From DATNIB01 sp035604685 (GTDB taxonomy: Bacteria > Actinomycetota > Acidimicrobiia > Acidimicrobiales > RAAP-2), in NCBI GenBank assembly GCA_035604685.1, contig DATNIB010000061.1, positions 1 to 44,284 of the forward strand: DNA of 44,284 nucleotides, written 5' to 3'. Positions 9,325 to 20,542 of the stretch are shown here, in pieces. Positions within the stretch are counted from its first letter, which is position 1, and each line of letters opens with the position of its first letter. The position numbers were made by a program, and so were the translations under genes. Below the pieces are notes generated by a model. It did not search any database. It had not been told where the DNA came from and worked only from the letters and a program-made list of their open reading frames with translations.

Positions 9325-9329
9325 AGACG

Positions 9330-9737
9330 ATGGCCGCCGCTCCAACCCCCCTCGGCGACGACCCGGCGGCCCGCGCCGTCTATGTGATCTCGGTGGCGGC
9401 CGAGCTGGCCGGGGTGCACCCTCAGACGCTGCGGATCTACGAGCGCAAGGGTCTGCTCGACCCCACCCGGACGAGCGGCGGCAGTCGCCGCTTCTCCGAG
9501 CTCGACCTGGCCCGCCTGCGCCGAATCCAGCAGCTGACCGCGGCCGGGCTCAACCTCGAGGGGGCGAAACGCGTGCTCGCGCTCGAGGCCGAAGTGGCGC
9601 GGCTCGAGGTCGAACTGGCCCGGGTGCAGGCCGAGGCCCGCAGAGCGGTGGCCGAGACCCACCGCCAGTACCGGCGCGACCTGGTGCCGCTCAGCCAGGC
9701 CCCCGTCCTCCACCGCGCCAGCCGGCGCGCCCGCTAA
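9330..9737 (+). CDS. hspR: MerR-family heat-shock repressor HspR
   Basis: HspR represses the dnaK operon by binding HAIR sequences and senses free DnaK. The 135-residue protein has a MerR-type winged helix at about residues 18-87. It contains VAAELAGVHPQTLRIYERKGLL and the wing SGGSRRFSELDLARLRRIQQL, and the VISVAAELAGVHPQTLRIYE form typical of HspR. A coiled coil of about 30 residues follows from residue 82. There are no cysteines for a MerR metal site. The ATG lies five bases after the dnaJ stop. Gene order dnaK-grpE-dnaJ-hspR is the actinobacterial standard. Confidence 0.94.
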   Translation: MAAAPTPLGDDPAARAVYVISVAAELAGVHPQTLRIYERKGLLDPTRTSGGSRRFSELDLARLRRIQQLTAAGLNLEGAKRVLALEAEVARLEVELARVQAEARRAVAETHRQYRRDLVPLSQAPVLHRASRRAR

Positions 9738-9742
9738 CGGAC

Positions 9743-12232
<2,490 letters not shown>

Positions 12233-12239
12233 GTCGGGT

Positions 12240-12791
12240 TCACCCCGGGAAGGGGGGCAGCGGGGAGCGGCTGACCACGCCCGCCTCCAGTACCTCGTCC
12301 GACCAGTCGTCGCCCATCCACAGTCGCAGCCGGCGGGGGTCCGAGGGGTCGGGATGCCAGCCCGGGGGAGGGCCCGCCGTCGCCTCGGCGCCGGGGTTGG
12401 GCGCGGGAAGCGAGGCCAGGGCGCCCGGCCCGGCGGGGGCGCCAAAGTGCTCCGTGGCGCTGCGTTGGCCGACCTCGTGCGGCGCGTCGGCGAACCGGTC
12501 GTGCGGGCCGGTGCCCCGCCCGAGCGGCCGAGGTCTCGTCGTCACGCAGGCGAGGAGTGCCACCAGCAAGCCGATGACGCCGAAGAAGAAGCCGAGCACG
12601 CCCCAGGCGATCGGGTGGATGCCCCAGGGATTCTGGCCGGCTCGCTGGCGGAAGGCCGTGGTCCGCAGATAGCTGAAGAGACCGAAGACGATGGCCAGGA
12701 AGAACAGGATGATCGTGGTCGTCCCGCTCGCGCCGAGTCGCATGCCCGCGCCCACCGTCACCGCGCCATCGTAGGTCCGGGTTACGGCCAC
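12240..12791 (-). CDS. DUF2510 membrane protein
   Basis: The 183-residue protein has two hydrophobic helices at about residues 25-42 and 60-83. A Pro/Gly/Ala-rich linker then leads to a C-terminal DUF2510 module near residues 141-165, where PPGWHPDPSDPRRLRLWMGD matches the family's Trp-rich PPGWYPDP pattern. DUF2510 is common in actinobacterial membrane proteins and its role is unknown. The GTG at 12791 overlaps the end of the amidase gene by ten bases; the ATG at 12743, 16 codons in and just before the first helix, is an equally plausible start. It converges on clpB with an eight-base gap. Function is unknown. Confidence 0.8.
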   Translation of the reverse strand: MAVTRTYDGAVTVGAGMRLGASGTTTIILFFLAIVFGLFSYLRTTAFRQRAGQNPWGIHPIAWGVLGFFFGVIGLLVALLACVTTRPRPLGRGTGPHDRFADAPHEVGQRSATEHFGAPAGPGALASLPAPNPGAEATAGPPPGWHPDPSDPRRLRLWMGDDWSDEVLEAGVVSRSPLPPFPG

Positions 12792-14242
12792 TCGGGGAAG
12801 GCCCGGAAGGCGGCCGGGTTGACCTCCCAGGGCGGACGACGGGCCGGCAGCGCGCGCTCGAGCGCGTGGGCCAGGGCGAGCAGGCGGGCGTCGGTCCAGG
12901 GCCGCGACACCAGCATCGCCCCGACCGGCCGCCGGTTGGCCGTGGCGTAGCCAGCGGGAACGACGACGCTCGGCCAGCCGATCCGGGCCGCCAGGCCACA
13001 GCCGTCCGCCCGCCGGAACACGAGTGCCTCCAGTTCTCCTCCGAGCGCCGTGTCCAGCGCGTCGAGCACGACCTGTCGGTCGCGCGCCCGCCTCGCCTCG
13101 TGGGACGCCCGCGCCGCGTCGTGGTCGATCGCGATCGCCGCGTCGACGTGGGTCTGACCGAACTTCAATGCCGCGTCGGCGTGGGCCTGGTTCCAGCGGC
13201 GGAGCTCGGCCAGGGATCGCACGGGCGCCGAGGGGCCGAGGGCGGTGAGGTAGCGGTCCACGGCCGGTGCGAACTCATAGTGCAGCGCCGCCAGTTCGTC
13301 CTCTTCTGCGAGGTCGGGCAGGGTGACCTCGACGAGCACCGCGCCCGCCCCCCGCAGCGCGTCTAGGGCGAGGTCGAAGACGCCCCGGGCCCCGTCCGGG
13401 TCGGGACCGTCCGACCCGACTACGCCGAGCCGCGCCCCCTCCAGCGGGCCGCCGTCGAGCGAAAGGGCGGCGAGCCGCTCGGCGGCGGGTGCCGCGTCGA
13501 GCGTCGCCGGGTCGAGGGGGTCGGGTCCGGCGATGACCGCCAGCAGGGCCGCCGCGTCAGCGACCGTGCGGGCCATTGGCCCGGCGGTGTCCTGGACGGG
13601 CGAGATCGGGAAGACGCCTCGCCGACTGACCAGGCCCACCGTGGGCTTCATCCCGACCAGGCTCTGGTGCTCGGCCGGGCTGGTGATCGAGCCGTCGGTC
13701 TCGGTGCCGACAGCGAGCGGGGCCAGCCCGAGGGCCAGCGCGGTCGCCGACCCGCTGCTCGACCCGCTCGGCGTGAGGGCGGTGTCGTAGGGGTTGAGGA
13801 CCTGGCCGCCGAGCGACGAGTAGCCCGAGGGCATGTCGTCGGTCAGAAAGTTGCACAGCTCGGACAGGTTGGTCTTGCCGAGGACGATCGCGCCGGCCGC
13901 CCGCAGCCGGGCGACGAGGGGTGCGTCGGCGAGCGGGACGGACTCCTCCAGGGCCAACGCACCGGCGGTCGTCGGCAGCCCGGCCACATCGACGTTGTCC
14001 TTGATGAGGACCGGGATGCCCTCGAGGGGGCTGCGCGGGCCCTGCCGGCGGCGCCGGGCGTCGCTCGCCGCCGCCTGCGCCAGGGCGTCGGGCGCCAGGC
14101 AGCGGATCGACGAGAAGACCCGGTCGATCGGCTCCATCCGGGCCAGGTGGGCCTCCACCAACTCGCGACTCGTCCAGCGGGCCGAGGCGAGCCCATCGGC
14201 GAGATCGGCGACCGTGGCCGAACCGGGGTCGAGAGGGAGCAC
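12782..14242 (-). CDS. Amidase-signature family hydrolase
   Basis: This 486-residue enzyme belongs to the amidase signature family, which hydrolyses C-N bonds of amides through a Ser-cisSer-Lys triad. The catalytic Lys is K81 in GIPVLIKDNVDV. The cis-Ser is in the TPSGSSSGSATA stretch at about residues 157-168, and the nucleophile is S185 in VGTETDGSI. The Gly-rich loop reads SGSSSGS instead of the common GGSSGGS, and TDGS replaces the more usual TGGS. The C-terminus has the usual PSVVVPAGY segment. It is not flanked by gatB or gatC, so a GatA role is unlikely. The GTG at 14242 has a -10 box six bases upstream. Substrate is unknown. Confidence 0.88.
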   Translation of the reverse strand: MLPLDPGSATVADLADGLASARWTSRELVEAHLARMEPIDRVFSSIRCLAPDALAQAAASDARRRRQGPRSPLEGIPVLIKDNVDVAGLPTTAGALALEESVPLADAPLVARLRAAGAIVLGKTNLSELCNFLTDDMPSGYSSLGGQVLNPYDTALTPSGSSSGSATALALGLAPLAVGTETDGSITSPAEHQSLVGMKPTVGLVSRRGVFPISPVQDTAGPMARTVADAAALLAVIAGPDPLDPATLDAAPAAERLAALSLDGGPLEGARLGVVGSDGPDPDGARGVFDLALDALRGAGAVLVEVTLPDLAEEDELAALHYEFAPAVDRYLTALGPSAPVRSLAELRRWNQAHADAALKFGQTHVDAAIAIDHDAARASHEARRARDRQVVLDALDTALGGELEALVFRRADGCGLAARIGWPSVVVPAGYATANRRPVGAMLVSRPWTDARLLALAHALERALPARRPPWEVNPAAFRAFPEWP

Positions 14243-14254
14243 CGGCCGACGCTA
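14243..14254 (-). promoter_or_regulatory. Putative leaderless promoter of the amidase (-10 TAGCGT)
   Basis: On the minus strand TAGCGT (14249-14254) precedes the GTG at 14242 by six bases, with no ribosome-binding site. Confidence 0.5.
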
Positions 14255-14311
14255 TCCGCGCGCCCGGTCGGTCCGGCCGGCCGTCACGGCCCCCAAGTGG
14301 GCGTCGCCGGT

Positions 14312-14328
14312 CCTGGTCCAGGTAGAGT
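14312..14328 (+). promoter_or_regulatory. Putative purA promoter and small palindrome
   Basis: TAGAGT at 14323-14328 is a reasonable -10 box about 37 bp before the purA start. The palindrome CCTGGTCCAGG directly abuts it at 14312-14322 and could be an operator. No known regulator motif is recognised. Confidence 0.35.
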
Positions 14329-14364
14329 GAGACGTAATCCGTAGCCGCTGACGGAGGATGGCGC

Positions 14365-15648
14365 GTGCCGGCAACCGTGGTCGTCGGGGCCCAGTGGGGT
14401 GACGAGGGCAAGGGCAAGCTGACCGACCTCCTCGCTGGCGAGATGGACGTCGTCGTCCGATACCAGGGCGGGCACAACGCCGGGCATCGCATCGTGGTGG
14501 CGGGCGAGACCTTCGCCCTCCAGCTGGTGCCGAGCGGCGTCTTGCACCCCAACATCACCCCGGTCATCGGCAACGGCGTCGTGGTCGACCCGGCGGTGCT
14601 GCTCGAGGAGATTGACCACCTGAACGCCCGGGGGGTCGACACCAGCCGGCTGATGGTGAGCGGCAACGCACACCTGGTCATGCCATACCACCAGGAGCTC
14701 GACCGGGTGACCGAGCGCTACCTCGGCAAGAACGCCCTCGGGACGACCAAGCGCGGGATCGGACCCGCCTACGCCGACAAGGCGGCGCGGGTCGGCCTGC
14801 GGGTCCAGGACCTGCTCGACCCCAAGATCTTCCGGCAGAAGCTCGACGTGGCGCTGAAGGAGAAGAACGCGGTCCTGGCCAAGGTGTACAACCGGCTGCC
14901 GCTCTCGGCGGCCGAGATCGCTGGACGCTACCTCGACGAGTACGCGCCGCGGCTCGCGCCCATGGTCGGCGACACCGTCGGGTTCTTGCACGACACGATC
15001 GAGGCCGGGCGCAATGTGCTGCTCGAGGGGGCCCAGGCCACGTTCCTCGACGTCGACCACGGCACCTACCCCTTCGTCACCTCCTCCAACTCCGTGGCCG
15101 GGGGTGCGTGTGCAGGCTCGGGTCTCGGACCGCGCCACATCGACCGGGTCATCGGCATCGCCAAGGCGTACCTCACCCGGGTGGGCGCCGGCCCGTTCCC
15201 GACCGAGCTCACCGACGAGACCGGCGACCTCCTGGTGGAGCTGGGCAACGAGTACGGGACCAACACCGGCCGGCGGCGGCGGGTCGGGTGGTTCGACGCC
15301 GTCATGTTGCGCCAGGCCGTCCGCCTCAATTCCCTCTCGGAGATCGCGCTCACCAACCTCGACGTCCTCGACACCTTCGAGGCGATCAAACTCTGCGTCG
15401 CCTACGAGAGCAATGGCACGCGCATCACCAAGCTGCCGTACCACCAGTCGACGCTGCACCAGGTGACTCCCATCTACGAGGAGCTCCCGGGGTGGTGCAC
15501 GGATCTCTCGCAGGCGACCTCGATGGCCGACATGCCGGCGGCGGCGTTGCACTACGTCGAGATGCTGGCGGACCAGATCGGCGTGCCCGTCCGCCTCGTC
15601 GGCGTGGGCCCAGGCCGCGAGCAGTTCGTCTCCTTCGCCGCGGTGTGA
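14365..15648 (+). CDS. purA: Adenylosuccinate synthase
   Basis: This enzyme joins IMP and aspartate using GTP, the first committed step to AMP. The 427-residue protein starts with VVVGAQWGDEGKGK, in which GDEGKGK (12-18) is the GTP P-loop with the catalytic Asp. It also has GGHNAGH at 35-41, the signature around TTKRGIGPAYADKAAR, the loop DVDHGTYPFVTSSN, and the GTGRRRRVGWFD-like segment NTGRRRRVGWFDAV. The GTG at 14365 follows a GGAGG motif at 14353 with a seven-base spacer. purD begins 13 bases after its stop, so it heads the first pur operon here. Confidence 0.97.
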   Translation: MPATVVVGAQWGDEGKGKLTDLLAGEMDVVVRYQGGHNAGHRIVVAGETFALQLVPSGVLHPNITPVIGNGVVVDPAVLLEEIDHLNARGVDTSRLMVSGNAHLVMPYHQELDRVTERYLGKNALGTTKRGIGPAYADKAARVGLRVQDLLDPKIFRQKLDVALKEKNAVLAKVYNRLPLSAAEIAGRYLDEYAPRLAPMVGDTVGFLHDTIEAGRNVLLEGAQATFLDVDHGTYPFVTSSNSVAGGACAGSGLGPRHIDRVIGIAKAYLTRVGAGPFPTELTDETGDLLVELGNEYGTNTGRRRRVGWFDAVMLRQAVRLNSLSEIALTNLDVLDTFEAIKLCVAYESNGTRITKLPYHQSTLHQVTPIYEELPGWCTDLSQATSMADMPAAALHYVEMLADQIGVPVRLVGVGPGREQFVSFAAV

Positions 15649-15661
15649 CGGTCCCCCTCCG

Positions 15662-16930
15662 ATGACGGTGTGCGTGGTCGGGAGCGGCGCGCGCGAGCAC
15701 GCGCTCGCCCACCTGTTAGCCCGCAGCGACGACGTCGTGGTAACCCCCGGGAACCCGGGCATGCCGGAGGAAGGGGCCGGGAAGGTCACCTGCAGCCCGC
15801 TGCCACCCGAGGAGATCGAGGCCGGCCTCTATGTGGTCGGGCCCGAGGCCCCGCTCGTGGCGGGTCTGGCCGACCGCCTCCGGGCGCGCGGGCACCTGGT
15901 CGTGGGTCCCGGAGCCGACGGAGCGGCGTTGGAGGGGTCCAAGGCCTTCATGAAGACGCTGCTCGCCGAGGCGGGGGTGCCGACCGCGCGCTTCGGCGCC
16001 TTCGACGACCTCGGTTCGGCCCGGGCGTTCCTGTCCGAGCTTCCGGGGCCCTGGGTCATCAAGACCGACGGGTTGGCCGCCGGGAAGGGGGTCCTCGTCG
16101 CCACCGAGCGCGCCGACGCCGAGGCGGATCTCGCCGCCAAGCTGTCGGGAGAGGCATTCGGGGACGCCGGGCGACGCGTGGTGGTCGAGGAGGGGTTGGC
16201 CGGCCTCGAGTGCTCGCTGCACGTCCTCTGCGACGGCCGGCGGGTGGCCCCGCTCGCTGCCGCCCGGGACTTCAAGCGCCTGCGCGACGGCGACGCCGGG
16301 CCCAACACCGGCGGCATGGGGGCCTACTCGCCGCTGCCCGATGTCGACGACGAGCTCGTGTCCCGGCTGATCGACGAGTGCGTCGAGCCGCTCGTCGGCG
16401 CCCTCGTCTCCCGTGGCATCGACTACCGCGGCGTGCTCTACGCGGGGCTCATGCTCACACCCGCCGGCCCCAAGGTGCTCGAGTTCAATGTGCGATTCGG
16501 CGACCCCGAGACACAGGTCCTGCTGGCCCGGCTCGACGACGACCTCGTCGACCTGTTGCGGCGCACCGCCGAAGGGCGTCTCGCCGGCACCCCGCGCTTC
16601 AGCGACTCGGCCGCCATCTGCATCGTGCAGTCCGCCGAGGGCTACCCGGCTTCGCCGCAGTCGGGCGATCGGATCTCCGGCCTCGACGCGGACGGCCGCC
16701 TGGCCCGGCCCGTGGATGGGGTGACGGTCCTCCACGCCGGGACCGAGCGAGACGGCGCTCGAGGGTTCCGCACGGCGGGGGGCAGGGTCCTGGCCGTGAC
16801 CGCCCTGGCGCCGACGCTGGCGACGGCCCGTGACCGCGCCTACGAAGCGGCGAGCGGGATCACCTGGCGCGGCTGCCACTACCGGCGCGACATCGCGAGC
16901 GACGCGGTGCTCGGCGCGGCGGTCCGGTGA
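15662..16930 (+). CDS. purD: Phosphoribosylamine-glycine ligase (GARS)
   Basis: PurD ligates phosphoribosylamine and glycine with ATP, the second purine step. The 422-residue protein opens with CVVGSGAREHALAHLLARS. It has the ATP-grasp parts WVIKTDGLAAGKGV, VVEEGLAGLECSLHVL, the central GPNTGGMGAYSPLP, and the metal site in KVLEFNVRFGDPETQ. It is monofunctional; no PurM or PurN domain is fused. The N-terminal Rossmann part is slightly compact, with a short PGNPGMPEEG loop. The ATG lies 13 bases after purA. Its stop overlaps the purB GTG start as GTGA. Confidence 0.97.
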   Translation: MTVCVVGSGAREHALAHLLARSDDVVVTPGNPGMPEEGAGKVTCSPLPPEEIEAGLYVVGPEAPLVAGLADRLRARGHLVVGPGADGAALEGSKAFMKTLLAEAGVPTARFGAFDDLGSARAFLSELPGPWVIKTDGLAAGKGVLVATERADAEADLAAKLSGEAFGDAGRRVVVEEGLAGLECSLHVLCDGRRVAPLAAARDFKRLRDGDAGPNTGGMGAYSPLPDVDDELVSRLIDECVEPLVGALVSRGIDYRGVLYAGLMLTPAGPKVLEFNVRFGDPETQVLLARLDDDLVDLLRRTAEGRLAGTPRFSDSAAICIVQSAEGYPASPQSGDRISGLDADGRLARPVDGVTVLHAGTERDGARGFRTAGGRVLAVTALAPTLATARDRAYEAASGITWRGCHYRRDIASDAVLGAAVR

Positions 16931-18252
16931 TCCCCCGCTACGCGCCCGCCGACATGGCGGCACTCTTCAGTGACGAGGCGCGCCTCGCGCTCTGGTTGGA
17001 GGTCGAGCTGCTGGCGGTCGAGGGCCAGGCGGCGAACGGGGTCGTTCCGGCCGCCGCCGCGGCGGCCGTGCGGGCGCGCGCCCCCGTGGTGGATGGCTCA
17101 TTCGTCGATGCGGTGGCGACCCGGGAGCGGATCACCGACCACGACGTGGCGGCGTTCGTCGACGTGGTCCAGGAACGGATCGGTGGCGCCGAGAGCGCGT
17201 GGGTACACTTCGGTCTCACCTCCTCCGACGTCGTCGACACGGCGTTGTGCGCGACCTTGGTGCGGGCGAGCGACCTGCTCATCGAGGCCTCGCGGGCCCT
17301 GGTGGACGCGCTGGCGCGGCGCGCCGCCGAGCTCGCCCTCGTCCCCGTGCTCGGTCGGACCCACGGCATGCAGGCCGAGCCGACCACCTTCGGCGCCAAG
17401 TTCGCCCTCTGGGCCCTCCAGGCGGGCCGCGACCTGGAGCGCCTGCGGGCCGCCCGTGAGCGGGTGGCCGTGGGCAAGTTGTCGGGCGCGGTCGGCACCT
17501 ACTCCAACGTCGATCCGTCGGTCGAGGCCCATGTGTGCGCCGCCCTCGGCCTCGAGCCGGTCCCGGCCACCCAGGTCATCGCCCGCGACCGCCACGCCGA
17601 GTATCTCTGGGCCTGCGCGGCGGTCGGCGCCACGGTCGAGCTCATCGCCACCGAGATCCGTCACCTGTCCCGCAGCGAGGTGGGGGAGGTGGAGGAGCCC
17701 TTCGGCGAGGGCCAGAAGGGCAGCTCGGCCATGCCCCACAAGCGCAACCCGATCCTCTCGGAGCGCCTGTGCGGCCTGGCCCGGGTCGTGCGCGGCTACC
17801 TCGGGGCGGGCCTCGAGGACGTGGCGCTCTGGCACGAGCGGGACATCTCGCACAGCTCGGTCGAGCGGGTCGTGCTCCCCGATGCGTCGATGCTGGCCTG
17901 CTACATGCTCCGCCAGACGGCCGGGTTGGTCTCGGGGCTCGTCATCCACGCCGACCGTGCGTTGGCCAACCTGACCGAGGGTTCGCTCGGCCTGGTCTTC
18001 AGCCAGTCCGTGCTGCTCGCGCTCGTCGAGGCCGGCCACAGCCGCGACGAGGCCTACCGGATCGTCCAGCGCGACGCCCGGCAGGCCTGGGAGACGAGAC
18101 GGCATCTGCGCCTCGTCCTGGAGGACGATCCAGCCGTGGGCCTCGACCGCGCCCAGCTCGACGGCGCGTTCGATCTCGACCGCATGTTGCGCCACGCGCC
18201 TCGGGCCGTGGCGGCGCTGGAGCTCCTCCAACGAGAGGGAGCCGGGCCGTGA
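16927..18252 (+). CDS. purB: Adenylosuccinate lyase
   Basis: PurB performs two fumarate eliminations, making AICAR from SAICAR and AMP from adenylosuccinate. The 441-residue protein belongs to the fumarase/aspartase superfamily. It shows the three conserved regions: FGLTSSDVVDTALCATL, VLGRTHGMQAEPTTFG with the catalytic His, and the signature loop GQKGSSAMPHKRNPI with the catalytic Ser. The start IPRYAPADMAALFSDEARL is typical. The GTG overlaps the purD stop by four bases, and the stop in turn overlaps the purC start, so translation is probably coupled. Confidence 0.97.
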   Translation: MIPRYAPADMAALFSDEARLALWLEVELLAVEGQAANGVVPAAAAAAVRARAPVVDGSFVDAVATRERITDHDVAAFVDVVQERIGGAESAWVHFGLTSSDVVDTALCATLVRASDLLIEASRALVDALARRAAELALVPVLGRTHGMQAEPTTFGAKFALWALQAGRDLERLRAARERVAVGKLSGAVGTYSNVDPSVEAHVCAALGLEPVPATQVIARDRHAEYLWACAAVGATVELIATEIRHLSRSEVGEVEEPFGEGQKGSSAMPHKRNPILSERLCGLARVVRGYLGAGLEDVALWHERDISHSSVERVVLPDASMLACYMLRQTAGLVSGLVIHADRALANLTEGSLGLVFSQSVLLALVEAGHSRDEAYRIVQRDARQAWETRRHLRLVLEDDPAVGLDRAQLDGAFDLDRMLRHAPRAVAALELLQREGAGP

Positions 18253-19154
18253 GCCGGGCGACCGACGACCTGCACCTGGTGCACTCGGGCAAGGTCCGCG
18301 ACCTCTACGACGCCGGCGACGGCCTCCTGCTCATGGTGGCCTCGGACCGGGTGAGCGCCTTCGATGTCGTCTTCGCGGAGCCGGTGCCGGACAAGGGTCG
18401 CGTGCTCACCGCCATGAGCGCCTTCTGGTATGGGCAGCTGCGGGACGTGGCCCCCGGCTGCCTCGTGTCGACCGACCCGGACGAGATCGCCGCCGCCTGC
18501 GGGTCGCCCGAGGATCCGCGCGTCGCCGGGGGTCGGTCAATGCTCGTCCGCCGGGCGGACATGGTCCCCCTCGAGTGCATCGTCCGTGGGTACCTGGCCG
18601 GTCAGGCGGCCGACGAGTACGCCGCCCGCCGCACCATCCACGGCACCCCGATGCCGGCCGGGCTGCGCCTGGCCGACCGGCTCCCCGAGCCCATGTTCAC
18701 CCCGTCCACCAAGGCGGCCGCCGGCCACGACGAGAACATCGACTTCGCCGCCGCCGTCGCGCTCGTCGGCACCGAGACGGCCGAGGCGGCCCGCCGGATC
18801 TGCCTCGCCCTCTACGACCGGGCGGCCGGTCGCGCCGCCGCCGCCGGGTTCGTGCTGGCCGACACCAAGTTCGAGCTCGGGTTCGTCGACGGCGTGTTGT
18901 CGCTCTGCGACGAGGTGGTGACGCCGGACTCCTCGCGCCTGTGGCCGGCCGAGGAGGTGGTGCCCGGGAGGATACCCCCGGCCTTCGACAAACAGCCGCT
19001 GCGGGACTGGGCGGCCGCGCAGTCCTGGGACCAGCGGCCGCCGCCGCCGCCCCTCCCGACCGAGGTCGTGGCGGCCACGTCGGCGCGCTACGTCGCCGCC
19101 TACCAGCGGCTCACCGGGCTCGACCTGGCCGACTGGTACGGTGCCGCGAGATGA
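18249..19154 (+). CDS. purC: SAICAR synthetase
   Basis: PurC condenses CAIR with aspartate using ATP. The 301-residue protein is of the longer actinobacterial and fungal type. It contains HSGKVRDLYDAG at the nucleotide-binding lip, VASDRVSAFDVVF, MVPLECIVRGYLAGQAADEY, and the later FVLADTKFELGFVDG and EEVVTPDSSRLWP signatures. The GTG at 18249 overlaps the purB stop as GTGA, and homology begins directly there; an open frame further upstream lies inside purB and is not used. Its stop overlaps the purS ATG by four bases. Confidence 0.96.
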   Translation: MSRATDDLHLVHSGKVRDLYDAGDGLLLMVASDRVSAFDVVFAEPVPDKGRVLTAMSAFWYGQLRDVAPGCLVSTDPDEIAAACGSPEDPRVAGGRSMLVRRADMVPLECIVRGYLAGQAADEYAARRTIHGTPMPAGLRLADRLPEPMFTPSTKAAAGHDENIDFAAAVALVGTETAEAARRICLALYDRAAGRAAAAGFVLADTKFELGFVDGVLSLCDEVVTPDSSRLWPAEEVVPGRIPPAFDKQPLRDWAAAQSWDQRPPPPPLPTEVVAATSARYVAAYQRLTGLDLADWYGAAR

Positions 19155-19423
19155 GGTTCGCGGTCCACCTGGAGGTCCGGCTGCGGCCGACCATCGCCGA
19201 CCCGGAGGGCGCCACCATCGAACGGGCGCTGCCCGCCCTCGGCTTCGACGACATCCACCAGGTGCGCGCCGGTCGCTCGTTCCGCCTCGAGATCGAGGCC
19301 GAGAGCGAGGAGGCGGCCCGTTCCCGGGCGGGCGAGCTGGCCCACCGGCTGCTGGCCAACCCGGTCATGGAGGACACGGCGCTGCTGAGCCTGGTCGCCA
19401 TCGACGCGGCGGGGGTGCCGTGA
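19151..19423 (+). CDS. purS: FGAM synthase subunit PurS
   Basis: PurS is the small structural subunit that links PurQ to PurL in the three-part phosphoribosylformylglycinamidine synthase. The 90-residue protein has the family start FAVHLEVRLRPTIADPEGATIERALPALGF and the FRLEIEAESEEAARSRAGELAHRLLANPVMED segment. The ATG overlaps the purC stop as ATGA, and its stop overlaps the purQ GTG as GTGA. Its presence agrees with the separate small PurL found here. Confidence 0.95.
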   Translation: MRFAVHLEVRLRPTIADPEGATIERALPALGFDDIHQVRAGRSFRLEIEAESEEAARSRAGELAHRLLANPVMEDTALLSLVAIDAAGVP

Positions 19424-20097
19424 CGACCCGGGTGGGGGTGGTGCTGTTCCCCGGCAGCAACTGCGAGCACGACGTGGTGCGCGCCGTGCGCGGCATCGGG
19501 GGGGAGGCCGACATCGTCTGGCACGCTGCCACCGACGTCGACGCGTACGACGTCATCGTCCTCCCCGGGGGGTTTGCCCACGGGGACTACCTCCGGGCCG
19601 GCGCGCTGGCCCGGTTCGCCCCCGTCATGGGGGCGGTCGCCGACTTCGCGGCCGCCGGCGGCCCGGTGGTCGGGATCTGCAACGGGTTCCAGGTGCTGAC
19701 CGAGGCCGGCCTGCTCCCCGGTGCGCTGCAGAAGAACGCGCACCTCCGGTTTGTGTGCGCGCCGTGCGCGGTCCGCGTCGACTCCACGAAGTCGGTGCTC
19801 ACGCGCGGGGTCCCCCTCGGCACCGAGCTCGTCCTGCCGGTCAACCACTTTGTGGGTCGCTTCGTGTGCGACGAGGCGACCCTGGCTGAGCTGGTCGCCG
19901 AGGAGCGCGTGATCCTCCGCTACCTCGACAACCCGAACGGCTCGATCGACGACATCGCCGGCATCTGCAACCGGGAGGGGAACGTGGTCGGGCTCATGCC
20001 GCACCCCGAGCGCGCCGCGGACGCGCTCGTCGGTGGGGTCGACGGGGCGTTCCTGCTCGGCTCCCTCTTGGAAGTGGCGGGGGTCGCCGCCGCCTGA
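19420..20097 (+). CDS. purQ: FGAM synthase glutaminase subunit PurQ
   Basis: PurQ releases ammonia from glutamine for PurL. The 225-residue class I glutamine amidotransferase begins with VGVVLFPGSNCEHD. It has the oxyanion strand LPGGFAHGDYLRAG, the nucleophile in VVGICNGFQVLTEAGLLPGAL, and the His/Glu pair in GLMPHPERAAD. The GTG overlaps the purS stop. It is followed by a minus-strand gene, so the operon that started at purA probably ends here. purL lies 890 bp downstream with its own promoter. Confidence 0.96.
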   Translation: MTTRVGVVLFPGSNCEHDVVRAVRGIGGEADIVWHAATDVDAYDVIVLPGGFAHGDYLRAGALARFAPVMGAVADFAAAGGPVVGICNGFQVLTEAGLLPGALQKNAHLRFVCAPCAVRVDSTKSVLTRGVPLGTELVLPVNHFVGRFVCDEATLAELVAEERVILRYLDNPNGSIDDIAGICNREGNVVGLMPHPERAADALVGGVDGAFLLGSLLEVAGVAAA

Positions 20098-20116
20098 GCG
20101 GCGGGTCGCCCCGAGC

Positions 20117-20542
20117 TCAGCCCCGCGTGCGGGCGATGCCGGCTCTCTGCAGCGCGGCCGCACTCACCCCGGCGCTCCGCCAGGTGCCGTAGCCGATCCC
20201 CTTGCGCTGACCGTAAGACTTCGCCACCTTGACGAATTGCTTCTCCAAGGTCGAGATGTCCTGCGCTTCGCCGGACCTGCCCAGCTCATCGTTCAGGTCT
20301 TTCTTCTGCTGGAGCAGATGCAGCCTGGTCAACGGGTCCGCACCGGCCAGCTCGCTTTCGATCGAGGTGAGCTTCTTCGCGATGGAGGCCGGGGTCCGTC
20401 GGCGTCCTCGGCGAGGCTTGGAGGACTCGATGGCCTCCAGATAGCGGCGCACCGCCAGACCCTCTTCCCGACCCTTTGCCAGGGCTGCTTTGTGCTGGGC
20501 GCTCATCGAGCGCGCGGCACCTTTGGACTTTGTAGTGGGCAT
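20117..20542 (-). CDS. Small basic actinobacterial protein, function unknown
   Basis: The 141-residue protein is rich in Lys and Arg in its first 65 residues, with MSAQHKAALAKGREEG and SKPRRGRRRTPASIAKKL. A predicted helical pair at about 55-110 follows, then a conserved-looking C-terminal motif RKGIGYGTWRSAGVSAAALQRAGI. From memory, proteins with this start and end are widespread in actinobacteria without assigned function; a role with nucleic acid is only suggested by charge. The ATG follows GGGGAGA with an eight-base spacer, one of the clearer ribosome sites here. The gene lies antiparallel between purQ and purL. Confidence 0.75.
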   Translation of the reverse strand: MPTTKSKGAARSMSAQHKAALAKGREEGLAVRRYLEAIESSKPRRGRRRTPASIAKKLTSIESELAGADPLTRLHLLQQKKDLNDELGRSGEAQDISTLEKQFVKVAKSYGQRKGIGYGTWRSAGVSAAALQRAGIARTRG